NCBI GenBank assembly: GCA_021018995.1
Contig: CM037587.1
Location: 16,245,366 to 16,309,365 of the forward strand
Direction of reading: 5' to 3'
DNA: 64,000 nt
Origin: Chloranthus sessilifolius
Lineage: Eukaryota; Streptophyta; Magnoliopsida; Chloranthales; Chloranthaceae
Position 1 is the first letter of the stretch, and each line of letters starts with the position of its first letter. Both the position numbers and the translations under genes were made by a program. Positions 12,656 through 24,875 of the stretch are shown piece by piece. The notes under the pieces were generated by a model. It made no database searches. It was given only the letters and a program-made list of their open reading frames with translations, and was not told the DNA's origin.

Positions 12656-12883
12656 ATGGCTGGGTTTTGGTTGCTTGCTAGGGTTGCATTCAGAAAATTC
12701 AATTTTGTCTTAGTACATGCCTTGGTTGAGAGATGGCACCCTGAGATGAATACATTTCACTTCATTGTCGGTGAGATGACTATAACTCTTGACGACGTGC
12801 ATCTCATAGGCTTAACTATAGTCGGAAAGACAGTTATTGCAAACCCTTGTAGTACACTTGAATTGGTGGCCACGTGTGCTTAA
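12656..12883 (+). pseudogene. Plant mobile domain (PMD, MAIN-like) fragment
   Basis: A 75-codon frame whose middle reads LVHALVERWHPEMNTFHF then GEMTITLDDVHLIG. This is the N-terminal signature of the plant mobile domain family (PF10536, formerly aminotransferase-like), shared by MAIN/MAIL proteins and by many MULE and gypsy passengers. The normal domain is several hundred residues; only about 75 remain. The usual leucine-rich tract after the DDV motif is shortened and a stop follows. It lies just left of the Tat LTR boundary (about 12908), which may have removed the rest. Whether it belonged to the MULE upstream or to a separate gene is unknown. Confidence 0.75.
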
Positions 12884-12907
12884 GCATTCGATATTAAGAG
12901 CAGCAAT

Positions 12908-15347
12908 GTGATCAAAAAATTGAATCACAAAGGATGCAAGGGGAAAGCTTTTCGCTTGGAATGATTACATTCTCGATAGAATAATAAACTAGAAAATATT
13001 AAATACTAAAAAGTAAAAGAGAATTTTAAATAAAGAATACTTGGGTTGATGCGATCGCTAGTTACAGATATTTATCGACGTTGTAACTCGTCATTGATCA
13101 CGCTTTGCGGGATGTGGGCTGACTCCTTTACTGAGCACCGGCCGATTGACTTCAGTAGCTATGGATTACCTATGGTCTATCTAGTTTAGTTTTCCTAATC
13201 TATCTAAAAAAGGGAGTTTTGGTCCTCTATGCTAAGAAGGATCGGCCCCGTTCCCAGGTACCCTCCGTAAGCTTCCTTGGGAAATTGGAAGAGGTTTAGG
13301 ACCTAATGGGCTCTAGGCGAAGGATCTGGGCAGGGGTTCCTAAAGGTCTAAGGCTAAGGGCTTAGTCCCCCCTCCTATACTCCTTGGAGAGACAGGGCTA
13401 GCTAGCCAGGATCGTTAGCCTTACTACCTAGGGATCTTAGAGAAGAATCTGCATTTCTAGGAACCTAGAAAAGCAGCTCAACCCCTTTCTTTGGGAGCCT
13501 TATAGAGAACCTCAAAATTTCTAAGAAAAGCTAAGCTTAAGAGATGATAGATTGCTATGTAAATTGTGTTGTGAAATTGGTGAGCTAGGGGGGTCTTTTT
13601 ATAGGTAACGAGTTAATTACATGCCAGGGGGCAAGTGCACAATTAGTGCATTGCACGCGGTCGCTAGGGCGCTTAATTGAATTATGTGTAGGCTGATGCT
13701 TAATCCATCTTTGAGTCGGTCATTGACTTGAGGGTGATCGGCTGACTGGCTAAGTCGAGAATCCCAGTTCTAATTATCTTGGAACTAATTATGTGCCGCA
13801 CGAAGCGTGCATAATCCAATTCCATGCAGCAAGTCCAACACGTGATCGGGAAATTCAGGAAGTCATAGGGCTTTAAGTCATGGTCCAACTTGGACCGATT
13901 GTGCACCTGTGGGGAAGCGTGCAATCGATTGCGTGCCCTATTAAATATTAAATACTAAAAAGCAAAAGAGAATTTTAAATGAAGAATACTTGGGTTGATG
14001 CGATCGCCAGCTACAGATATTTATCGACGTTGTAACTCATCACTAATCACGCTTTGCGAGATGTGGGTTGACTCTTTTACTGAGCACCGGCCGACTGACT
14101 TCAGTAGCTATGGATTACCTATGGTCTATCTAGTTTGGTTTTCCTAATCTATCTAAAAAAGGGAGTTTTGGCCCTCTATACTAAGAAGGATCGGCCCCGT
14201 TCCCAGGTACCCTCTGTAAGCTCCCTTGGGAAATTGGAAGAGGTTTAGGACCTAATGGGATCTAGGCTAAGGATCTGGGCAGGGGTTTCCTAAAGGTCTA
14301 AGGCTAAGGGCTTAGTCCCCTCCTATACTCCTTGGAGAGACAGGGCAAGCTAGCTAGGATCGTTAGCCTGATTACCTAGGGATCATAGAGAAGAGTCTGC
14401 ATTTCTAGGAGCCTAGAAAAGCAGCTCAACCCCTTTCTTTGGGAGCCTTAGAGAGAACCTCAAAATTTCTAAGAAGTGCTAAGCTTAAGAGATGAGAGAT
14501 TGCTATGTAAATTATGTTGTGAAATTGGTGAGCTAGGGGGGTCTTTTTATAGGTAACGAGTTAATTACGTGCCAGGGGGCAAGTGCGCAATTAGTGCATT
14601 GCACATGGTCGCTAGGGCGCTTAATTGAATTACGTTCAGGGTCACTGACGCTTAAACCATCTTTGAGTTGGTCATTGACTTGAGGGTGATCGGCTGACTG
14701 GCTCAGTCGAGAATCCCAATTCTAATTCGCTTGGAACTAATTATGTGTCGCACGAAGCGTGCATAATCCAATTGCATGCAGGGAGTCCAACGCGTGATCG
14801 AGAAATTTAGGAAGTCACAGGGTTTTAAGTCATGGTCCAACTTGGACCAATTATGCACCTGTGGGGAAGCGTGCAATTGATTGCGCGCCCGCCCTATTAT
14901 AGGCGCGTAATTGGGTCTTCAGGCAGTCTTCGAAAGGTGGAAATTTGGTCAAAGTGGGACCAATTGCGCCCCCACAAGTGAAGTGTGTAATCGAATTGCG
15001 CGCCCTGGAACAAGCGCGTAATTCAGGTCTTAGGGCAGTCCGCAGGAAGGGGAAACTTGGTCCAAGTGGGACCAATTGCATGCATGTATCCATGCGTGCA
15101 ATCGAATTACACGCTTAGGTGCGGGTGCGTGATTTGAGATCTTCCCGGGTTGGGTCTGGTCCGAGCCTGTGAGTTGAGGTTTCAGTCCATGTCTCAACCA
15201 TATACTATTGTTTCAGTATATAGCCCCCATGCTTAGGATTTTAAGGCTCCCGGAGAGGGTCGATCCTTTTTCGAGAGTCGTGGGGAAGGTCTAAGGTTGA
15301 CCAAACATGTTTGTATACTCTAAGATGGCGAAAATAGGGTGTCTACA
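12908..15347 (-). repeat. 3' LTR of the Tat-type gypsy element
   Basis: The minus-strand start TGTAGACACC at 15347 is preceded by a purine-rich tract (gaagatgggc, 15360-15351). The other boundary is provisional: tgtgatc at 12908 gives a minus-strand end ...GATCACA. The LTR contains TATA-like ctataaaaag on the minus strand near 13605 and again near 14545, because of the internal duplication. It is unusually long (about 2.4 kb), of which 0.95 kb is duplicated. Confidence 0.6.
12994..14897. repeat. Tandem duplication of about 950 bp (two copies)
   Basis: Copy 1 is 12994-13942, copy 2 is 13943-14897. Both begin aaatattaaatactaaaaag and continue co-linearly through ttatcgacgttgtaact, gagcaccggcc, gtcttagtcccc-like words and the aattatgtgYcgcacgaag block. 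They differ by scattered point changes and small indels only. No coding sequence. Confidence 0.9.
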
Positions 15348-18300
15348 GATGCCCATCTTCGACGCGTTCTTGTGGAACAAGAATGCGTCAAAGAAGTAGA
15401 CACCCCCCTTTTCAGGGTGATTCCTTGTTTCTTTGAGAGATTACAAGTGTGAACTAAACACCTGACATGAAGTGTTTGGCTTTCTTATCTATCAGCGCAA
15501 GCTAATGGAAGCATTTACGAGCCAGATTGTAGCTGTCGAGAGGTGTATTCTAAACCGCGGGTGCATATCGCATCCCGTCGCATATCGCGACCTGCTACAT
15601 ATCACAATCAAACGAAGGGAAATTGACACAAACGAGGTATGGGAGACATCATATGAATATCTAGAAATAAGGTCAAGTGATCAGATAATATGATATAATA
15701 TGATGGCAAAAGCTTTCGCAAGTCATGTCAGGTTGGGTGCGTCATTGCTCATACCAACGATGCGTTAGGAGTCCCTTTCTAGTGGACACTTGTGATTTCT
15801 CAAAGTTGAGTATACTTGGCGTTCGAATTCTCAGGAGAAAGAACGGATTGGGGTGATGAGAAGTGAAAGTTTGATAGATAGAGGTTTTGAAAGATTAGGT
15901 TTTAAACTTAAAATCAATTCGGTAAAGTGACGGACAATGTGGCTTTCGAGATGTTTCTATCCATTGGTACGGGGTTTGGGGACCCGACCTTTGTTTGGTT
16001 GTCAAGACGATGCTCGATATGCCAGATACTCCATCTAACTTATTCACGAATACTGATGATTGTCTCTTATGGGAGGTCTATAGTGATTCGTGAATCAGGA
16101 GAGTCAGGTTTGGAAAACGTTTGACTTAATATTAGTTAACTTATGTTTACAGGGAATATCGAGTAAAGGTGATAGTTACCTGATTTATTGCCAACGTGCT
16201 TCAAACAGAGCCGTCACGCAATGGGACATTGGAGGGTTGTTGGCGTGATGGGACATTTGAGAGGTCCAGGTTTGTTGCTTGCTTCTTCACGATGGGACAT
16301 TGGTGGGCCTCCCTCTGTGTTGTGGTAGGTTGTAATGGGTATATGTGGTTATGTGATGGGATAGTTTGTTGCTATAATGTGACAGTGACGATTTATTTTT
16401 TTTCTTTGACAGATCTTGGGTTATATGATGGGATGAGTTGTGTGATTGTGTCGCGACGAGGCTGTGGGGAATGGCTTGATCATGGTGGGTTATTTTTGTT
16501 GTGTGATCTATTACTTCAGATGTTATTATGTCTTTATTGTGATGAAACTGTTATTATTTATTATTTTATTGTTGCTTTTCGAGGTTTTAGTGGGCTGATT
16601 TTTTTCTTTTGATTCCTGAAATTTGTGATAGGGTATCAGGAGATGTCTGGAATTGTTGTGTTGTGTTATCACGATGAGACTATGGGTTTGATTGATTTGG
16701 CTTCAGGAGCCGGGGTGGTGGTGATTATGTGTGAATTTTGTCGCGGACGTGTTGTCACGTGTGCTTATGGGTGCGCGATGTGACGTTGGCAGTTCTTTCT
16801 CCGGTCGGTGTGCGGGGTCACGCAATGGGACAGTATGTATGACTTGTCTCTGTTATCCTTTTTGCGTCTTTATCGCGATGGGACTTTTGTTATTTTTGTC
16901 TGTTACCCATTTTCTATTTTTCCTGGGGCTTTGATGGGCCCATTTTATTATTTTATTTTGTTAGTTTATTTGGCAGAATTGTGTGAGTGGTGGGTATTTG
17001 TGGTAGGACATAAGGGGGTGATTTGAAATTTTGAGTCATGTCACGATGGAGCTGCAAGGGTGACTTCCCTTTTGAGCCACTTTACTTGTGTTATTTTTGC
17101 TTTATTTTATTTGTTTATTCGTTTTATTTATTTTGCATTGTTTTATTTTCACTTTGTTTTGTCTTTGTCTTTATTTATTTTATTTATTCTTATTATTATT
17201 ATTATTATTTTGTTCTTTTTTGTTGTTTATTGTTATTATTATTGTTATATTTTTTTGTTATTTTTATTTATTTTTTATATTTTGTTTTTGTTATTGCTCT
17301 TAGGCTGTGATAGGTCAGGGGTATTATGTGGCAGATCCTGACTGGTTGGTTATTTTATTTTGGGTATTTTTTGTTCAGATTATTTTTGTTAAGTGTGATT
17401 ATTTTATTATTTTATGTTGTGAATTGGTAGAATTACTTTTTATTATTTTTGTCATGGTGGGAGAGGGAATTCCTTGTGTTTGTTTTGTTTAAGGTATGAA
17501 TTTTTTGTTTTGGTTTGGTTGGGATGACACTTGTTAGAAACATGTGAGTTTGGATTTAATTCAAATGGGTGTGTTAGGTGCTTTCATGCTATTGGTTTAT
17601 CTATCTTGTTATGGATTGTGCTTTTGTAAGGGGTAAATGTTTCTCGATTATTGATTTATCTATGTTTGTCATGGATTGTGCCTATTTTAGGGGTAAATGT
17701 CTCTTGATTATTGATTTATCTATGTTTGTCATAGATTGGTTTTCTTAAAGGGGCTAGGTGTCTTGTTTTAATTAAGATAGATGAAGGGGGCTTGTGAGCT
17801 TGACACTTGTCACACTATGGCTAAGAGGCCTTTTGTCTATAAATAGGTGCCTAGGGGTTTGGGCTTTATTTTGAATCTTATATTTGTGTTTAGTGGTTAA
17901 TTTGTAAGCTTGTAATAACTTTTTGCATTTTTGTAATAATTTGTATTTTTAATGTCTTTTCTCCCGTTTTGCTTTGTATCCTAGGTATTTAGCCTTGAAG
18001 TGGTTTGTAATGGTGGGCCGTCGCTTTTGGGCATGGAAGGTGTTGGCAATGGAGAGTGGTACCCTCTGTGCCACTATATTGGAGGAAGAGATGGGAGAGC
18101 AAAAGGTGGCGGGCAGAAAGCTAAAGAAAAGAGATGGATCATTTTCCCCGACTCTTTTCCTAGTTGCTCTTTGGTAGGCCTTGTTGATTGATTTTTTGTG
18201 AAACTTCCTTTGGGGGCTTTCTAGATTGGCCTTCCATAGGTGTATGCCGCAGCCTCAGTTGTCTTTTTGTGTTCATCCTTAAAGTTTATGCACGAGGCGT

Positions 18301-19337
18301 CGGCATGCCACCTAGTCATCACTTCTCCTCTTGTGCATCATCATTCGGGCATACATTGCCTGAATGCGCCGAATTTAGGTTTCCCACTTTTAATTGTATA
18401 TTTAGGGGGTATGCCCCCAGTGCAATTTGTAACATTTTCTCATACTTATAAAGGTGATTTATTTATTTTCATAGACTTTTATTATTTTTGGTAGATTTTA
18501 TTTTGAACCGCATGAATCCTCCTGGTTTGGGCTTGATTTGGATTAATTTGGGGCGAGTTTTAGTTCGATTTGGATTACGTGGGTTTGCTCAGTGGTTAAG
18601 TTTGGAGCGTGTGTATAGGTGGGGATTTTTTCTAGTTTTCAGAGCGTGTGCACTTAAGTTCGAAGCGCGTCTAGAATGGTGTAGGTGCATGTGTGAATTT
18701 TGTGTTGTAGGTACTATTTTGTGTGTACATGTAGGTCTGTTTCGTCTCTGGCTGCTGCTATTTGTATATATATATATATATATATATATTTGTTATGGCT
18801 GGAGAATTACGCTCATCGTTTGGGGTGTGTAATTCAATTACTCGTTGGTGAAAGGGGGCATGATTGAAGGATCAGTGGGTTGATTATGCATTTAGCACTT
18901 AGTGTGTAATCCAATTACGCTCGGGTTGGAAAGCGCACAATCGAAGCGTCAGCAGGTCACAAGGTGGGGGCGTCCGGGTGACTTTTCAAATTTTGCACAG
19001 TATTAGGGGCGTGTTATTCGAATTGCACGTGGCTTAATGGGCACGGGATTGGTTCGTCATGTCTTTTGGGATGACAGATCCCCAATTGTGCGCATTATAT
19101 GTGGCGCTTAATTCGGAATGCGCGCAGTTGTACCAACACTCAATGGGATTGCGCATTGTGTTCCAGGCACTTAATTCAGCAAGCATCTATATGTGCCTAA
19201 GCTTTCTTCATTTTTCTTCATTCCTTCTACGCGTTCGCTTTAATTGCGAGACTCCAAACCTTGAGTGTCCCGCTTTCCGTGTTTTAGTGATATTGTGCGA
19301 TCCGATTGTCCGACCGTGATGTTGTTTCGTTTGATCT
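15348..19337 (-). other. Post-integrase non-coding region of the Tat element
   Basis: About 4 kb between integrase and the 3' LTR, expected for this lineage. Contents: gcgatgggac/gtgatgggac words repeated irregularly at 16210-16900; a T-rich stretch at 17080-17490; three tandem units of about 62 bp at 17566-17760; TATAAATAGG on the plus strand at about 17838; a TA microsatellite at about 18759-18790; and gcgcgtaattg-like words at 18790-19160 that also occur in the LTR. Open frames here are low-complexity and I do not call any as a gene. Confidence 0.6.
17566..17760. repeat. Three tandem units of about 62 bp
   Basis: The unit tgatttatctatgtttgtcatggattgtgcYttttaggggtaaatgtctctYgattat-like is repeated three times (first copy most diverged). 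It lies just upstream of a plus-strand TATA-like box. Function unknown. Confidence 0.7.
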
Positions 19338-20601
19338 TCATTGTTTCGCACGTTCTTCGTTCTGAAGTGGTTTCCGATAGAGGTGTAATTGGAGGTGTCG
19401 CTGTGGCTTAAGGGGTGTGGGGATTGAGGTGCGGCATGTGGAGGATGGTGTTTGTATTTCGTAGGGTAGGACTGCTTCCATCCCATAAGTGAGGAGGTAG
19501 GGAGTTTGGGGTAGCCGTTCAGGCCAATCGGCTCCATTACTTGTCTCTATTGTGTGTTTCAAGATTCGGATCAGTGTTTTGTTCGTAGCTTTTGCTTGTC
19601 CATTTCCCTAAGGATATAACGGTGATGCATGGTGTAGATTGATGCCGAATTTCTTGCATAGCTTCTTCGTCTTCTCTGCGATGAACTGTGGTCTATTGTC
19701 GGTGATGAATATCCTAGGTACTCCAAACCAGGTGATAATATTCTGAATGATAAACTTTACGAGCGTTGAAGCAGTGATTCTGATGTCGGATTCGGCTTCT
19801 GCCCATTTGGTGTAGTATTCAGTTGCTGTGAGTATAAACGCATGCTTGTGAGTGTTTCCAACTGTGTCTGTGAAGGGTCCGATGATGTCGAAGGCCCACA
19901 TCAAGAATGGCCATGGTGAGGTTATAGGGTTCAATGCAACTGATGGAGCTTTGATGAGCGGTGTGTTCTTGGTATTATCTGCAGCATTTGACATAGAGGT
20001 GACAATCTCTTATCATTGTCGGCCAGAAGTAGTCTTATCGTATAATCTGAACCATAAATCTCTGTCTATCAGTGTGGGCACCGCAGACACTGGCATGTGT
20101 TTCTCTGATGATGTATTATCCTTCAGCTATCGTGACGCATCGTAGTAGTACTCCTTTGGTGAAGGCTTCCTTGTACAGTGTCTCACCTAAAATGTAGAAT
20201 CTGGCGCATCGATTCCTTATAGTCTTCCATTCAATCTTCGTGGCATATAGAGGGACATGTTAATGTTTCAGGTAGTTTCATATGTCGAAGTACCATGGTT
20301 GGCCGTTGTCGGTTGGTGATTTCTCGAATTTGAAGGTTGCAACGGCGGCGTCTATCTCGATAGGGTTTCTTGGAGTGATTGCTTCTTTTTGTTCCTGACT
20401 CCTGCGGAGGACTGGTAACTCTCGCTTAACTGTCCATGCTACCTCGTGCGCAGGTAGTGTCAGGTTTTCAATGAAGAAAGATTTTATATTATGTCCGATA
20501 GGTATCTGGATGACTGAGGCTAATGTGGCAAGGAAATCTGTGAGCTCATTTTCTAATCTAGGGATGTGTGTAAAAGAAATCCTCTCGAACTTTTTTATCA
20601 A
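19338..20601 (-). pseudogene. Tat integrase, decayed
   Basis: From 20601 leftwards: residues joining RNase H to integrase (a FERISFTHIPRLENELTDFLATLAS block typical of the end of the second RNase H), then an integrase core with MWAFDIIGPF (first Asp), FITDN (second Asp) and GNGQAKATNKT, where the third catalytic residue, normally Glu, reads Lys. A TAG sits just before that motif. Between WPERLPQ and YGMEAVLP about 20 residues usual in this family are missing, so there is an internal deletion. The enzyme would insert element cDNA into the genome; this copy cannot. Confidence 0.85.
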
Positions 20602-20703
20602 GTACTAAGCTGTTTCTAGGAATGCCATCAGTCTTCTCTCTTTGATCTTCCATTCTTTGATGACTTGTGATATCACGAGCTTGGAGTTGCCAATGGTCTT
20701 CAA

Positions 20704-21420
20704 CTACTTGACGCCTAATTGTAATGTTGCTTGTAGTCCAGTTATACAGGCTTCATATTCTGTGATGTTATTGGTGATGGGGAAGTCTAGTTGAAAGGCT
20801 TTAGGTATAACGACTCCTTCTGGGCTTAGCAGGACTATCCTGATGCCTTTTCCTTTGTGGTTGAGAGCGCCGTCGAAGTAGAGTGTCCATGAGGTCTTGT
20901 CGGACTCTTCGTTGTGAATCGTGAGTAAGTCTTCATCGGGAAAATCCTCGGGTACAGGCTCGTTGTTCGGGAGTGAGAGATTTGTGAGGTGATCGGTGAT
21001 TGCCTGTCCTTTGATTGATTTCTGTATGACGTAGGTAATATTAAACTCTTGTAGTAGCATATGTCAGCGAGTGATCTTTCCGAATGTAGCGGGCTTCTAG
21101 AATATGTACTTCAAAGGGCCCATGTATGCTAACACCAATATCTTGTGTGCCCCGAAGTAGTGTCATAGTTTTGTTAAGGCCCATACCAGTGCGAGGCATG
21201 TATTCTCCATTGGAGTGTATTTTTGTTCGTATTCGACCATAGTCCTGCTAAGGTAGTAAATGGCCTTGTCTGTCTTACCATCTTCTTCATATTGTCCCAA
21301 GATTACCCCATTACCTTCTCATTGGCTAACACATAGAGGATCAGAGGTCTTCCAAGAATTGGCGGTGATAATACTGGCGGGTTGAGGAGGTATGCTTTGA
21401 CGCTGTCGAAGGCTTGCTAA
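20704..21420 (-). pseudogene. Tat second RNase H and RT-RNase H connection
   Basis: The 20704-21060 frame reads WTLYFDGALNHKGKG then ITEYEACITGLQATLQLG, the pattern of the extra RNase H domain found in Tat elements (first Asp in YFDGA, Glu in TEYEA). Downstream to 21420 lie fragments of the gypsy-type RNase H, broken by stops and frameshifts. Its job in the element is RNA removal during reverse transcription. Confidence 0.8.
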
Positions 21421-22637
21421 CACTGGTCATCCCATATGTATTCGGCTCTTCCTTTAAGTAATCTGTAGAAAGGGTCGGATCTGCCTGAGTGTTGGGAGAT
21501 AAATCTTCTGATAAATTGCAATCTTTCTATCAAACCTCGTAATTCTTTGATGTTATTGGGAGGTGGCATTTCAAGGATAGCTCTAACTTTCACAAGGTCG
21601 ACTTCAATTCCTCGCTTGCTGACTATGAAGCCAAGTAGTTTTCGAAAAGTGACTCTGAACACATTTCTTCGGATTCATTTTCAGCCGATATTTCTCTGAC
21701 CTTTGTAACACCAGTCGTAGTGCTTCTGCATGTCCAGCCCCCGTTTGAGACTTTATTAATATGTCATTGACATAAACTTCTACACACTTGTGCATCATGT
21801 CGTGGAAGATAGCCATTATGGCGCGTTGATACGTGGCTCCTGCATTCTTGAGGCTGAAAGGTATGATGACGTAGTAATAAGTATCCCATGGCATAATGAA
21901 AGAAGTCTTCTCTTGATCAGATTTTGCTAATCTAATCTGGTTATATCTGGAGAAACTGTCCATAAAGGATATCATCTCATGTCTGGCAGTGTTGTCGACC
22001 AAGGTGTCGATGTGGGGGAGTGGGAAGTCGTCTTTTGGGCATGCCTGGTTGAGGTTTTGAAAGTCGATGCATACTCGGACTCTGCCGTCTTTCTTGGCAA
22101 CATGTACTATATTGACGACCCACTTAGGGTAGAGGACAACTCGGATGAATTTGGCCTTATGTAGTTTGTCAACTTCTTCTTTGACTTGAAGTGTTGTCTG
22201 TGGGTGCATCCTTCTGAGTTTCTGCTTAACGGGTTTCACAGTGGGTTCTAGAACCAGGCGATGCTCTACTAGGCTAAACTAGGCATGTCTTCATAGGATC
22301 ATGCGAATGACCTGAGGTGTTCCTGTAGGACTTGGATGATTTGTTGTCGCTCCTTTGGGTTGAGCATTGCACTAATTAGCAACTTCTTGGGTTTTTCCTC
22401 AGTGCTAAAGTTGATCTCTTCTGTAGGTTCTGTGGCGGCTTGAGTCTGTTCATCGAAGAGTTTGATGACCCACTGGAAGTCCTGCATTTCTTCAATGGCT
22501 GGTGATCCTTCTTCATCATTTGTAAGTTTGACTGCAAAATTGCTATACTTAGGGGTTAATTTTGTGAGAGGCAACTCTTCATCGGGGCAACTAACGACAG
22601 TGATGTCCTTAGTGAGGTATAAGTTGAGGCTATTCAT
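21417..22637 (-). pseudogene. Tat reverse transcriptase, decayed
   Basis: The 22637-22299 frame is the pre-RT segment (FAVKLTNDEEG; KPKKLLISAML). The 22239-21604 frame is the RT palm: MHPQTTLQVKEEVDKL, CIDFQNLNQACPKDDFPLP, SFMDSFSRYNQI, FIMPWDTYYY and VYVNDILIKS. The last is the active site, normally YVDD, with the first Asp changed to Asn. A frameshift near 21650 leads to the thumb and connection (GFIVSKRGIEVD; QFIRRFISQHS; WDDQC). Several nonsense codons and the catalytic change show it is inactive. Confidence 0.9.
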
Positions 22638-24069
22638 CCTTCTTTCAAAGTTGTGGAGTACTCCCTCTAGTATGATTACGAGTTTGTCAGCATAGCCACC
22701 GTTTGTAGCCTTAAGGGAAAGTTCCCTTGGTGGGTCACCGGATGATCCTGGGATGAAGGGCTCCCTCTCTTCTCCGAAAGTTTTTACTTTTTTGGGCTTT
22801 TATATTTTTAGATTTTTATGGTCTTTTGGATTTTCTATTTTTTTGATTTTTGATAATAAGTATGGTAGAAGGTCGGTTGCTTAAGGAATCGACAGGGTTG
22901 CTTCTTCTAGTTGAGGGAGCAGGATGGCTGCTGGAGCCGTTCGTGCAGTTCTTCAGGTGATGCAGACTCGTTCTGAATTTGGCATTTTTTTATAGTCCTC
23001 ATCTGGTGCAATCCTCTGGATGAATGATACGGGTGATGGTGTCGTTGTTGTTCCAGTGTCTTCTAACATATTGATTGTTTCGCCCTTGAACAAGCTTCGG
23101 AGGTCGTAATGGGCTAAGCTGTCGTCCTCTAAGCTGGGGTGAAGTTGTTCTTCCTGTCAGGGGTCGTCTTCCTGATAATCCCCGGGGATGTTGAACTCTC
23201 TCCCTTGATCTTCATAGTATGCTAGAATGAGTACGCATGCACAACAATGAGGCTGATATATGCCGGGAGATTCCCAAGGGCATTCCCATCCTTCTGGATC
23301 TGGGTCAGAACTATCGTTGAGCTCATCTTCTTGATCTAAAAGTGCCTGGAGGCCTTGGTCGTCCTGCTCTGATAACTCAAGCACAGGGAGATCTATCCAA
23401 TAGTCTTCATTGTCGCTTGGCAGTGGTTGTCATTCTTTATTGAGGGATTTCTAGAATATCTGAAGTTGTGGTACGCCCGGAGACTGAGTAGCATCTGGCT
23501 CTAACTCCTCTTCAAATTCTCTGAGGGTTGCGATGTAGAAGTCTTCTTCGTCGGTCGACCCCCAGTCTTCTATGTGTGGCTCGAGATCTTGAGGTTCTTT
23601 CCTCCTCTCTTTTGTAAACTCGTTAGTATCAAACAAGGGTCCGACCCCCTCGAGCGGCTTATTAATATCGCCGTTTAGATTCGTCAGATCCGCGAATGCT
23701 CTAGCCATCTGTTCGATCTTGGCTTCCTAGGATTTAGTGAGGGATACTTCTTTCCATTTTGGCACATCAGCTTTCTCAGTGGCCCCGTAGACGAAGTGGT
23801 CGTACAGAGACCATTTTGGTGAGGTCGGCAGTATGTCAGCTTGTTGGCCGCCTGTTTGATAACCTAATTCTATGTTCTTTTAGATCTTCTTTGGAATGAC
23901 AGGCCCTATACGACCTTGTTTGTTTTTACCGAGTCCGGTGTGGGGGGCATATCCAAGTTGGTACATGAGGTCCCACCCTTTCGTCATAGTTGGATTGATG
24001 TCATAGAGTTTAGTGAGGTCAGGGCCTGCCTCTCTTCTTGTTAATCACGATTGATATGTCGGAGGCGGG
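22638..24069 (-). pseudogene. Tat polyprotein spacer, acidic
   Basis: Two frames (23708-23451 and 23384-23157) encode very acidic sequence (EDWGSTDEEDFYIATLREFEEE; QALLDQEDELNDSSDPDPEG). This corresponds to the poorly conserved region between protease and RT in Tat polyproteins. Frameshifts and stops separate the pieces, and a T-rich patch lies at 22780-22850. No domain recognised. Confidence 0.55.
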
Positions 24070-24644
24070 TTAGGAGGGCTGACCTCCACGACGATCGCCT
24101 CGTTGGAGACTTGCATCCTCTTTATGTGGCATGCATTCAACACGGATTCGTGGGTCGTCGGGGATGCTTGCTACGTAGTCGGTGTTTATCTCCTGGAGAG
24201 GTGCGTCGACATATATCCGGACAGTGGAGTCTTCGTATGGAAACTTGACGCATTGATGATATGTAGATGCAATAGCCTTCATAGATTCTAGCCATCTCCT
24301 ACCTAGGATGAAATTATAAGTACTGGAGGAGTCGGAAACGTGGAAGGTGACGTCCTTGGTTACGAGCTCGAGGCAGACTTGAAGCTTGATAGTTCCCTTG
24401 ATGAAATGATGTGAGCCGTCATAGGCTATAAGGGATAGTGCTGAAGGCTTGATGTCTTGCTCCATGTACTCATCTTGAGTGTGGTGATGGAGCAGATATT
24501 GAGCTCTACTCTGGTTTCGACTAGCGCATGGGGTACCGAGAACCCTCTGATGATAACTGTCAGGAATATAAGAGTTGAACTCCCTTGGAGTGACTCCTTA
24601 GGCATGTCTGCATTTGTGAAGGTGAGTGCTGGAGGTTGTGCCAT
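24070..24644 (-). pseudogene. Tat aspartic protease, decayed
   Basis: The first frame contains HALVETRVELNICSITTL, where families of this type read a DTGA-like active site; here Asp is Glu and Gly is Arg. The next frame has LSLIAYDGSHHFIKG and STYNFILGRRWLESMKAIAST, the usual flap and ILGRxWL motif, followed by HQCVKFPY. A stop/frameshift separates the two frames near 24440-24465. The protease would process the polyprotein; it is dead here. Confidence 0.85.
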
Positions 24645-24875
24645 GACTGAGGTGATTTGATGTAGCTTGTCTAACGTGATATCCTCATCTACCTACGTGT
24701 CTTTCAGTGTCCTTATCAGTAGTTGATGATGATTTGACGATTTCTTGATGAGTTCTAATATTGATATCTAGGCTGGGATCTTCTGGATATGTCACAGGAG
24801 ATCATACTCCTGTCCTGTTTCAAGCATGCTTTCTTTGCCTAGCCGGTGTGCCTTGTATACGGGTGGTTGAAGTTT

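Noticed and set aside
12656-12883. Functional plant mobile domain protein
   Set aside because: Only about 75 residues of a much larger domain remain and a stop follows.
16196-16612. A 138-codon open frame on the plus strand
   Set aside because: It lies in the non-coding 3' part of the Tat element, contains repeats of gatgggac, and shows no recognisable domain.
17038-17341. Overlapping open frames of about 90 residues rich in F, L, I and Y
   Set aside because: They come from a T-rich low-complexity stretch, are open in several frames at once and have no domain.
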